A DNA stretch of 64,000 nt. Origin: JADCGM01 sp943368345 (GTDB taxonomy: Bacteria > Pseudomonadota > Alphaproteobacteria > Sphingomonadales > Sphingomonadaceae). The translations under genes and the position numbers were made by a program. The stretch spans positions 1-64,000 of the forward strand of contig CALRKY020000011.1 in assembly GCA_943368345.1 (NCBI GenBank), written 5' to 3'. Shown piece after piece: positions 43,687-50,450 of the stretch. Every line of letters starts with the position of its first letter. The stretch's first letter is position 1. The notes under the pieces were generated by a model that did not search any database, was not told the DNA's origin, and saw only the letters and a list, made by a program, of their open reading frames with translations.

Positions 43687-44175
43687 ATGCGACCCCATCA
43701 CCTCGTCATAATCCTCGGCGGATTGGCGGCAGCTGCGCTGGCAACAAACGCCACCGCCCAGCCAGTCGACGGAAGCTTCAAGGTCATCGCCCCCGACCAG
43801 ATTGTCTGGCGCAGCGTTAAGGGGGGGCTGGGCGTGCAGGCGGCTCTGGTCGCAGGCGATCCGACCAAAGCCGGCGTTTATGTGATCCGTGTCAAATTTC
43901 CGCCCTATGTCATGGACCGGCCGCATTTCCATTCAAAGGACCGCTATGTCACCGTGCTGAGCGGTAGATGGTCGGTCGGCACCGGCAAGGATTTTGATCC
44001 TGCCAAGGCGATGCAGCTCCCAGCGGGTAGCTATATGTTTCACCCGGCGAACGGCGTTCACTGGGACGGGTCCAACCATGCCGAAGAGGTGATCGTTCAG
44101 GTCATCGGCAATGGCCCGGTGGAATCAGAAGATCTGGACCCTGAACAGCCCACCTGGGTCAAAGTCGGGCCGTAA
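43687..44175 (+). CDS. Secreted cupin-domain protein
   Basis: A 162-residue protein with a signal peptide (MRPHHLVIILGGLAAAALA, cleavage near ATAQP) and a single cupin fold. The first cupin motif is PPYVMDRPHFHSKDRYVTVLSG, with metal-ligand His and the later Glu/Asp replaced, and the second motif is PAGSYMFHPANGVHWDG. The ATG at 43687 has GGGAGG upstream; a frame from 43639 adds 16 unconserved residues. Periplasmic cupins of this kind bind small molecules or are isomerases; no function can be assigned. Confidence 0.82.
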   Translation: MRPHHLVIILGGLAAAALATNATAQPVDGSFKVIAPDQIVWRSVKGGLGVQAALVAGDPTKAGVYVIRVKFPPYVMDRPHFHSKDRYVTVLSGRWSVGTGKDFDPAKAMQLPAGSYMFHPANGVHWDGSNHAEEVIVQVIGNGPVESEDLDPEQPTWVKVGP

Positions 44176-44194
44176 CCCGCATCCGCACGCCGGG

Positions 44195-44785
44195 TCAGGC
44201 CTTCTTTCCCCACAATTGCGTCAACCGGCGGTCTTTGCCGCAACCGACGCGGTAGGCACCGTAGTGGAGCCGGTTCCGGGCGGCGTAATTCTGGTGGTAG
44301 CTTTCGGCTGGATAGAAGCGCGCTGCGGCGAGGATTTTGGTGGCGAGCGGTCGGTCAAGCTGTTTCGCCGCACGGGCTTTGGCAGCCTCCGCCTCAAGGC
44401 GCTGCTGCGGCGTGGCAAAAATCGCCGGGCCATAGCTTTCACCCCGGTCGCAGAAAGCCCCGCCCGCGTCGGTTGGATCGGTGGTGCGGAAATAGGCATC
44501 GGCCAGCTGAGCATAGCTGATCCGGCGCGGATCATAGGTGACCCGCACCGCCTCATAGTGGCCGGTGGTCTCGGTCACCACATCCTCATAGGTGGGATTG
44601 GCCAGCCGCCCGCCGGTATAGCCAGACACCACCTCGGTCACCCCGGCGACCTTTTCCATGTCATGCTCCATCGACCAGAAACACCCCCCGGCAAACACAG
44701 CGGTGGCGAGACCCGGCCCCGGCGTCGCGGCAACGGTGAGGGCAGCAGAGGCCGTAAGGAACAGGATACGCAAAGGACGGTACAT
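44195..44785 (-). CDS. msrA: Peptide-methionine (S)-S-oxide reductase, exported form
   Basis: It reduces methionine S-sulfoxide in proteins. The catalytic motif GGCFWSMEHDM follows directly after a signal peptide of about 28 residues, so this copy probably works in the periplasm. GYTGGRLANPTYEDV and YHQNYAARN are further family signatures, and a C-terminal Cys (YRVGCG) may be the resolving residue. The ATG at 44785 has TGGAG upstream; a reading up to 45070 overlaps the next gene in antisense phase and is not likely. An inverted repeat TGTACGC / GCGTACA lies just upstream (44815-44852). Confidence 0.93.
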   Translation of the reverse strand: MYRPLRILFLTASAALTVAATPGPGLATAVFAGGCFWSMEHDMEKVAGVTEVVSGYTGGRLANPTYEDVVTETTGHYEAVRVTYDPRRISYAQLADAYFRTTDPTDAGGAFCDRGESYGPAIFATPQQRLEAEAAKARAAKQLDRPLATKILAAARFYPAESYHQNYAARNRLHYGAYRVGCGKDRRLTQLWGKKA

Positions 44786-44934
44786 CAGGTGAAACTCCAG
44801 TTGGACTGCTCCCTTGTACGCCGGACGAGGGCAAATAGTTACCCTGCGTACACGCCACCTCGGTATGCTGGTGCACACGAGTTGCTGCCATCGTGAACCG
44901 AAACTGAAATGGTTTAAGTAATCTGCGAACGACG

Positions 44935-45177
44935 CTAGGTGTTGCTGCGCATCCGCCAGAGTGTCGCGAAGCCGATGGCCATCCATGCAATGTTGAGGGC
45001 GGCGGACGGATAGGCCTGATTCCAGACGCCGTTGACGATGAACCCGGCGGCGCCGACGATGTTCATCCATTGAAAGGTCAGGCTGTTGGAGGTCATCCGC
45101 CCGCTCGACAGCAGGCCGTAAGCCATGAGGATGAGCAGCGCGGCGATCCAGCCGGCGATTTCAATCGCGAGGTTCAC
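44935..45177 (-). CDS. Small membrane protein, CBU_0592-like
   Basis: An 80-residue protein with three hydrophobic helices (about 5-25, 35-50, 56-72) and the short motifs WIAALLILMAYGLLS and NIVGAAGFIVNG, seen in the small CBU_0592-type membrane family. Function unknown. Its ATG overlaps the rlmB stop by four bases, so it is translated with rlmB. Confidence 0.75.
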   Translation of the reverse strand: MNLAIEIAGWIAALLILMAYGLLSSGRMTSNSLTFQWMNIVGAAGFIVNGVWNQAYPSAALNIAWMAIGFATLWRMRSNT

Positions 45178-45938
45178 GACCCCGGTCGGCTTGCCGCCGC
45201 ATAAAGGGCGATGGCCGCCGCGTTGGAGACATTCAGGCTTTCGACCGCATTGGAGATCGGCAGCCGCGCCAGTTGATCGCAGTGGAGGGCGGTGTTGTGG
45301 CGCATGCCTTCGCCCTCCGCCCCGAGCACAAAGGCCGGACGCGTTGCCCCTAGGGCAGCGTCCAGTGTCATCGTCGCTTCACCGGTCAGGCCGATGCGCC
45401 AGAAGCCAGCCTCGGCAATTTCATCGAGAGCGCGGGACAGATTAACGACGCGCACCCACGGCACGGTCTCCAGCGTGCCAGACGCGGCCTTGGCCAGCGC
45501 ACCGCTTTCATTCGGGGCGTGGCGGTCCTGGGTGATGATGGCCAGCGCGTTGAAGGCCGCTGCCGAGCGCAGGATGGCGCCGACATTGTGGGGGTCAGTC
45601 ACCTGATCGAGCACCAGCAGGGGGCGGCCGTTGCCCTCGCCCGCCGCGAAAATATCGTCGATCCACGGCGTCTCCAGCGGCTCGACCTCCAGAACCATCC
45701 CCTGATGCGGGGCATCCGAGCCGGACAGGCGCGCCAGATCGGCGGCATCGCCATATTGCACCTCAAGGCCAGCGGGAATGTCGAGCAGCTCCTTGGCGTC
45801 ATGGGTAATCCACAGCTTGCGCTTGACGCGCGCATCATTGGCAAGCGCGGCGATGACGGCATGGCGGCCCCAGAAGCGGGGGAAGCGCGCATCGGCGCGG
45901 TTGGCGGTGCCATGGCGTTTTTGGGGGCGGCGGGACAT
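45174..45938 (-). CDS. rlmB: 23S rRNA 2'-O-methyltransferase, RlmB/SpoU family
   Basis: It methylates the 2'-OH of a guanosine in 23S rRNA. The N-terminal substrate-binding domain begins at FWGRHAVIAAL. The SPOUT knot follows with motif 1 LDQVTDPHNVGAILRSA, motif 2 GAEGEGM and motif 3 LPISNAVESLNVSNAAAI. I chose ATG 45938, where the RRPQKRHG start is typical and AAGG lies upstream; the frame extends to 46025 through a terminator hairpin. It lies downstream of rplS but behind that terminator. Confidence 0.93.
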   Translation of the reverse strand: MSRRPQKRHGTANRADARFPRFWGRHAVIAALANDARVKRKLWITHDAKELLDIPAGLEVQYGDAADLARLSGSDAPHQGMVLEVEPLETPWIDDIFAAGEGNGRPLLVLDQVTDPHNVGAILRSAAAFNALAIITQDRHAPNESGALAKAASGTLETVPWVRVVNLSRALDEIAEAGFWRIGLTGEATMTLDAALGATRPAFVLGAEGEGMRHNTALHCDQLARLPISNAVESLNVSNAAAIALYAAASRPGS

Positions 45939-45995
45939 GCGCAGCGCCTTAGCCGGACATCGGGCAAAAGGCCAGTCAACCCGGTCAAACCGAAA

Positions 45996-46023
45996 GCGGC
46001 CGCCGGATTGCTCCAGCGGCCGC
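45996..46023 (-). terminator. Terminator of the ffh-rplS operon
   Basis: On the minus strand a 12-bp stem (GCGGCCGCTGGA with TCCGGCGGCCGC, one U-G pair) closes on a GCAA tetraloop of the GNRA type and is followed by TTTCGGTTT. It lies 24 bases after the rplS stop. Confidence 0.85.
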
Positions 46024-46046
46024 ATGTCGAAAATTTGGGTGTGCGC

Positions 46047-46436
46047 CTACTCGGCAGCAACAACCTTGGCAGGGCGTGGATCGCGACGCTCGGCGATACG
46101 CGCCGATTTGCCCGAACGGCCACGCAGATAGTAAAGCTTCGCACGGCGGACGATGCCGCGGCGGACCAGTTCGATGGATTCAACGTTCGGCGAATACAGC
46201 GGGAACACCCGCTCGACGCCTTCGCCGAAGCTGACCTTGCGAACCGTGAAATTGGAATTGATCGATTTTTCGGCCCGGGCGATGCACACGCCCTCGAAAA
46301 ACTGAACGCGGCTGCGCTCGCCTTCGACGACCTTCACGCCGACACGCACAGTGTCACCGGGACGGAAGTTCGGAATGGTCTTGTTGGCGGCGAATTTCGC
46401 GACCTGTTCGGCCTCGATCTGCTGGAGAAGGTTCAT
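46047..46436 (-). CDS. rplS: 50S ribosomal protein L19
   Basis: A 129-residue protein with the L19 core: FRPGDTVRVGVKVVEGERSR, QFFEGVCIA, and FPLYSPNVESIELVRRGIVRRAKLYYLRGRSGK. L19 sits at the 30S-50S interface. The start overlaps the trmD stop by four bases (ATGA). It is the last gene of the translation operon and is followed by a terminator. Confidence 0.97.
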   Translation of the reverse strand: MNLLQQIEAEQVAKFAANKTIPNFRPGDTVRVGVKVVEGERSRVQFFEGVCIARAEKSINSNFTVRKVSFGEGVERVFPLYSPNVESIELVRRGIVRRAKLYYLRGRSGKSARIAERRDPRPAKVVAAE

Positions 46437-47179
46437 GCCTTGTCGTCCTTATTCTGTCGTCGCGCGCCAGAGGGCGACTTGACCCGAACGCTGTCATAGC
46501 GTTCCCACAGGTCCGGTCGCCTTAACCGTGTGTCGATCTCCGCCGTGGCTTTTCGCCAGGCGTCGATCTTCGCGTGATCCCCCGATCGCAACACTTCTGG
46601 GACCGCGCGCCCTTCCCACATCTGGGGTCGGGTATAATGCGGATATTCGAGCAGTCCGGCCTCAAAGCTTTCCTGCTCACCGCTCGAAGCCGCGCCCATT
46701 ACGCCGGGAAGCAGCCGAACGCAAGCGTCGAGGAGGATGAGCGCCGCCGGTTCACCGCCGGACAGGACGAAATCTCCGATGCTGAGGGTTTCGATATCCC
46801 GCGCTTCGAAGATACGTTCGTCAAACCCCTCGAACCGGCCGCAAAGGATCGTGACGCCGGGGCCTGCCGCCAGTTCGCGCACCCGGGCCTGCGTCAGCGG
46901 TTTCCCGCGCGGCGACATGGCGAGAACCGGTGCATCCGGCTGCCGCGCCCTTACCGCATCGACGGCTGCCGCGAGCACATCAGCCCGCAACACCATCCCC
47001 GGCCCGCCGCCAGCGGGTGTGTCATCCACCGACCGGTGCTTGTCCGTTGCGAAATCCCGCAGTTGAACCGCATCCAGCGACCAAAGCCCGTCAGACAAAG
47101 CCCGCCCCGCCAGACTCGCGCCAAGCGGCCCCGGGAACATCTCCGGGTAAAGGGTGATGACAGTGCTGGACCACAGCAT
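46433..47179 (-). CDS. trmD: tRNA (guanine-37-N1)-methyltransferase
   Basis: It methylates G37 next to the anticodon and prevents frameshifting. The protein (248 residues) has the SPOUT knot signature SIGDFVLSGGEPAALILLD, with VTILCGRFEGFDER and the GGGPGMVLRADV segment. I chose ATG 47179, which shares one base with the VapC stop (TGATG); this gives the usual TrmD N-terminus (TLYPEMFPGPLG soon after). A reading to 47191 adds four residues inside vapC. In the usual arrangement trmD follows rimM directly; here a toxin-antitoxin pair lies between. Confidence 0.96.
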   Translation of the reverse strand: MLWSSTVITLYPEMFPGPLGASLAGRALSDGLWSLDAVQLRDFATDKHRSVDDTPAGGGPGMVLRADVLAAAVDAVRARQPDAPVLAMSPRGKPLTQARVRELAAGPGVTILCGRFEGFDERIFEARDIETLSIGDFVLSGGEPAALILLDACVRLLPGVMGAASSGEQESFEAGLLEYPHYTRPQMWEGRAVPEVLRSGDHAKIDAWRKATAEIDTRLRRPDLWERYDSVRVKSPSGARRQNKDDKA

Positions 47180-47553
47180 CAGGCTGTCCAATTCTCGACC
47201 CGCAAGCCCGGCACGTCGGCGAAGTCCTTTTCGTTCGCGGTGACAATCGTGACATCAAGCGCCAGCGCGTGCGCGGCGATCAGGCGGTCGAACCGATGTC
47301 GCTTGAACGGCAATCGGGCATAGGCCGCTGCTGCCGCATCGTCATAGGGCAGCACCGCGACAATTTCCCGGAATCGCGACAGCCGTGCCTGCTGGTCGGC
47401 GGTCATTTTCATCATCATTTCGCCAAGACAGATGGCGGACGTTACAATCGTGCCGGGGCTTTCCTCCGCGAGACGCGCGGCGGCGCGCTGTGCCTGCGCT
47501 TTCAGCAACAGAATCGCGATGTTCGAGTCAAGCAGGTAGCACGGATCAACCAC
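47179..47553 (-). CDS. vapC: VapC-type PIN-domain toxin ribonuclease
   Basis: A 124-residue PIN-domain nuclease. The four acidic metal ligands are present: Asp9 (LLDSN), Glu45 (CLGEM), Asp89 (RFDRLIAAHAL) and Asp110 (NEKDF). VapC toxins cleave tRNA or rRNA and are neutralised by the partner antitoxin. It overlaps the vapB end by eight bases and its TGA shares a base with the trmD ATG. It is placed inside the rimM-trmD operon and has a complete domain, so it may be active. Target RNA unknown. Confidence 0.9.
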   Translation of the reverse strand: MVDPCYLLDSNIAILLLKAQAQRAAARLAEESPGTIVTSAICLGEMMMKMTADQQARLSRFREIVAVLPYDDAAAAAYARLPFKRHRFDRLIAAHALALDVTIVTANEKDFADVPGLRVENWTA

Positions 47554-47839
47554 TTGCGCCGGTTCCCCGCTCGGACGGGCGCGGATCGATCGATCGATCG
47601 GTGATCAGCTCCGCATCAGGTATCGACCCATAAAAAGCCCATACGTCGAATTTGTCTGTCGTTGATCGGACCGGCTCGACGATGAACTGGCCCTGCTCCT
47701 CGCGCAATTTCAGCGGTGTTCCGGGCGTGATCCCAAATGATTTCGGCAACCTCACTGCCGTTGAGTTACCCGACTTGAATGCGCGAGTCAGTGTCACGTC
47801 GGTTGATGAACGTTCGATCTTGCGATGAGAATCGGCCAT
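47546..47839 (-). CDS. vapB: VapB antitoxin, AbrB/MazE-type DNA-binding domain
   Basis: A 97-residue antitoxin. Residues 17-60 form a swapped-hairpin AbrB fold (AFKSGNSTAVRLPKSFGI, then TPGTPLKLREEQGQFIVEPV); the C-terminal half (WAFYGSIPDAELITD) should wrap the toxin. GGAGG lies before the ATG at 47839. A GATC tetramer is repeated four times (47584-47599) in the part coding the toxin-binding tail. It likely represses its own promoter through the double palindrome just upstream. Confidence 0.9.
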   Translation of the reverse strand: MADSHRKIERSSTDVTLTRAFKSGNSTAVRLPKSFGITPGTPLKLREEQGQFIVEPVRSTTDKFDVWAFYGSIPDAELITDRSIDPRPSERGTGASG

Positions 47840-47849
47840 TTCCGCCTCC

Positions 47850-47870
47850 GTATATACATTCAGTATATAC
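47850..47870. promoter_or_regulatory. VapB operator: two GTATATAC palindromes 5 bases apart
   Basis: GTATATAC occurs at 47850-47857 and again at 47863-47870, separated by ATTCA; each octamer is its own reverse complement. The pair ends on the last base of the rimM stop codon and begins 11 bases before the vapB ATG. Paired short palindromes at this place are typical of AbrB-type antitoxin operators. The AT-rich sequence could also serve as the -10 region of a vapBC promoter. Confidence 0.75.
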
Positions 47871-48370
47871 TATATGATGAACCCAGGTTCAATCACCGCC
47901 TGCTCGCCAACCTCCGGCACCGCTTCGGGCCTGAACGGCACCATGAAGCGTTTGCCGCCAGGTCGCTCGATTTCGAGGATATCGCCGGCGCCGAAATTCT
48001 CGACGGCGGCGATTTTGCCGAGCGGTTCGCCGGTCGGGGTCACGCAGGGCAGGCCGATCAGGTCTGACTGATAATATTCGCCCTCCGCCAATGGCGGCAG
48101 CGTCTCGCGGGCGACGGTCAGGGCGGTGCCGCGCAGGGCCTCCGCCCGTTCGCGCGTGGTAACCTCGGCGAACCGGGCGACAGCGTCCGGTTTGCCGGGT
48201 TTCAGGGATTTCAGTGTCAGCGTGGCACCGCCAGCCTCAAACGCCTTGTAGCGGCGCAGCGACTCGATGGTTTCGGCAAACAATTTCAGCCGCACTTCAC
48301 CGCTGACGCCGTGCGCCCCGGCAATTGCGGCGAGGGTGACGCGTGCGCCGTCCGCCTGCGTCACCCCCAT
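47870..48370 (-). CDS. rimM: Ribosome maturation factor RimM (16S rRNA processing)
   Basis: A 166-residue protein with the RimM N-terminal domain (TLAAIAGAHGVSGEVRLKLFAE) and the C-terminal PRC barrel (EGEYYQSDLIGLPC, then FGAGDILEIERPGGKRFMVPF). It helps assemble the 30S head near S19. It follows rpsP by five bases. Its TAG stop touches the vapBC operator. Confidence 0.95.
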   Translation of the reverse strand: MGVTQADGARVTLAAIAGAHGVSGEVRLKLFAETIESLRRYKAFEAGGATLTLKSLKPGKPDAVARFAEVTTRERAEALRGTALTVARETLPPLAEGEYYQSDLIGLPCVTPTGEPLGKIAAVENFGAGDILEIERPGGKRFMVPFRPEAVPEVGEQAVIEPGFII

Positions 48371-48375
48371 TTGTC

Positions 48376-48849
48376 CTACGCCTCGGTGGTTTCGGCGTCG
48401 GCAGCCGGGGCCTCCGCCGCGACTTCGGCTTCAGCAACGGCCTCGACTTCGGCTTCGACAACCGGCTCCGGCTCAGGCTGGGCAGCTGCGGCGGCCAGTG
48501 CGGCTTCCAGGTCAGCGGCCTTCTTGGCCTTGGCTTCGACGCGCTCCACGGCCTTTTCGCCGGGCTTGCCCTTGTTGGGATTGACTGACGCAGCGCGCGG
48601 GCGAATGCCGGCGGCATCGAGGAAGCGGGCAACCCGGTCCGACGGCTGGGCGCCGACGCTCAGCCAATGCGCCGCACGCTCGGTGTCGAGCTTGACGCGC
48701 TCCGGCGAATCCTTGGCGAGCAGCGGGTTATAGGTGCCGATCTTCTCCAGGAAACGGCCATCGCGCGCATTGCGCGAATCCGCCACGACGATCCGGTAAT
48801 AAGGCCGCTTCTTCGCGCCACCGCGCGACAGCCGGATTGCAATTGCCAT
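48376..48849 (-). CDS. rpsP: 30S ribosomal protein S16 with long Ala/Glu/Pro tail
   Basis: The first 85 residues are a standard S16 (MAIAIRLSRGGAKKRPYYRIVVAD, GRFLEKIGTYNPLL, AHWLSVGAQPSDRV). The remaining 70 residues are a charged, low-complexity Ala/Glu/Pro tail (VEAEVEAVAEAEV), which is long for S16 but of a kind seen in alphaproteobacteria. It follows ffh by 27 bases and leads to rimM. Confidence 0.96.
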   Translation of the reverse strand: MAIAIRLSRGGAKKRPYYRIVVADSRNARDGRFLEKIGTYNPLLAKDSPERVKLDTERAAHWLSVGAQPSDRVARFLDAAGIRPRAASVNPNKGKPGEKAVERVEAKAKKAADLEAALAAAAAQPEPEPVVEAEVEAVAEAEVAAEAPAADAETTEA

Positions 48850-48876
48850 AGGTAAGTCCTTTTCTTCTCTTGTCTT

Positions 48877-50301
48877 TTAGCGTTTGAAATTCTTGTCGAA
48901 ACCGGGGGGAAGCTGGGGCATTCCACCGCCCGCACCGCCGAGCATGCCGCCAAGGCCACCCGGCATTTTCCCCATCATCCCCATCATCGCCTTCAGTCCG
49001 CCCATCTTGCGGAGCTTTTTCATGGCGTTGGCCATTTCCAGGTGCATTTTCAGGAGCTTGTTGACCTCCTGCACTGTCGTCCCGGCACCATTGGCGATCC
49101 GGATCTTGCGTTTTGCGTTGAGCAATTCCGGTCGGGTCCGTTCCTTCGGCGTCATCGACAGGATGACCGCCTCCATCCGCCCGAGCGTCTTGTCATTGAC
49201 GCCGGCCGCCGTCGCCTGGGCCTGCATCTTGCCCATGCCCGGCATCATGCCCATCAGCGCGCCCATGCCGCCCATGCGCTTCATCTGCGCCAGCTGGGCC
49301 CGCAGGTCGTTCATGTCGAACTGACCCTTGGACATTTTGGCGGCGAGTTTTTCTGCCTCGGCCTGATCAATCGATTCGGCGGCGCGTTCGACGAGGCCGA
49401 CGACATCGCCCATGCCGAGAATGCGGCCCGCCACTCGGCCCGGATCAAAGGCATCCAGCGCATCAAGCTTTTCGCCGGTCCCGACAAATTTGATCGGCTT
49501 CTGGGTGACCGACCGCATCGACAAGGCGGCACCGCCCCGGGCGTCGCCGTCCATGCGGGTCAGAACGACGCCAGACAGATCGACCTGACCGGCAAAGGAT
49601 TTGGCGACGTTGACGGCGTCCTGTCCGGTCAGGGCATCGACCACGAGTAGGATTTCTGCAGGTGCCGATGCGCTGGCCACGGCCTGCATCTCGGCCATCA
49701 GCGCGGCATCGACATGCAGGCGGCCCGCCGTGTCGAGCATCAGCACGTCAAAACCCTGCAACCGCGCCGCCTGCATGGCGCGTTTCGCAATCTCCACCGG
49801 TTGCTGCCCGGCGATGATCGGCAATGTCGCAACGCTGACCTGCTCCCCGAGAATGCGGAGCTGTTCCTGGGCGGCCGGGCGATTGACGTCGAGCGACGCC
49901 ATCATCACCTTCTTGCGGTCACGCTCGGTCAGCCGTTTGGCGATCTTCGCCGTCGTCGTGGTTTTGCCCGACCCCTGCAAACCGACCATCATCACCACGG
50001 CCGGCGGCGTGACTTCCAGGTTCAGGCCCTGCGCATCACCGCCGAGCATGTCGACCAGCGCGTCATTGACGATCTTGACGACCTGCTGCCCCGGCGTGAC
50101 CGAGCGGATGACTTCCGCACCAATCGCGCGCTCGGTGGCCTGATCGACGAATTCCTTGACCACCGGCAGCGCGACATCGGCTTCGAGCAGCGCGACCCGC
50201 ACCTCGCGCATTGCGGCGCGGACGTCGAGCTCGGTCAGCGCGCCGCGCCCCCGAAGCTTGTCGAACACACCACCAAGGCGCTCGGATAACGTTTCGAACA
50301 T
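48877..50301 (-). CDS. ffh: Signal recognition particle GTPase Ffh (SRP54)
   Basis: The SRP protein binds signal peptides and 4.5S RNA and docks on FtsY. The NG domain has GLQGSGKTTTTAKIAKRL (P-loop), the Asp of LDTAGR and TRMDGDARGG; the Met-rich M domain ends in GGMLGGAGGGMPQLPPG. I chose ATG 50301 (FETLSERLG follows, the usual start); the frame extends to 50424 with no conserved sequence. It is the first gene of the translation operon. Confidence 0.96.
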   Translation of the reverse strand: MFETLSERLGGVFDKLRGRGALTELDVRAAMREVRVALLEADVALPVVKEFVDQATERAIGAEVIRSVTPGQQVVKIVNDALVDMLGGDAQGLNLEVTPPAVVMMVGLQGSGKTTTTAKIAKRLTERDRKKVMMASLDVNRPAAQEQLRILGEQVSVATLPIIAGQQPVEIAKRAMQAARLQGFDVLMLDTAGRLHVDAALMAEMQAVASASAPAEILLVVDALTGQDAVNVAKSFAGQVDLSGVVLTRMDGDARGGAALSMRSVTQKPIKFVGTGEKLDALDAFDPGRVAGRILGMGDVVGLVERAAESIDQAEAEKLAAKMSKGQFDMNDLRAQLAQMKRMGGMGALMGMMPGMGKMQAQATAAGVNDKTLGRMEAVILSMTPKERTRPELLNAKRKIRIANGAGTTVQEVNKLLKMHLEMANAMKKLRKMGGLKAMMGMMGKMPGGLGGMLGGAGGGMPQLPPGFDKNFKR

Positions 50302-50450
50302 CAGGCCCGTTCTACCTTCAACGCCAAATACGCCGGTGGGCGCACCTGCGCTGACCGGCGAACGTCCGTGGACGTGGATTACACTCACGCTTCTCTGGGA
50401 AAAGCCGGTGGCGGGTAGCGTCACCGGCGCTGCGAGTCAATGACGCGGCG

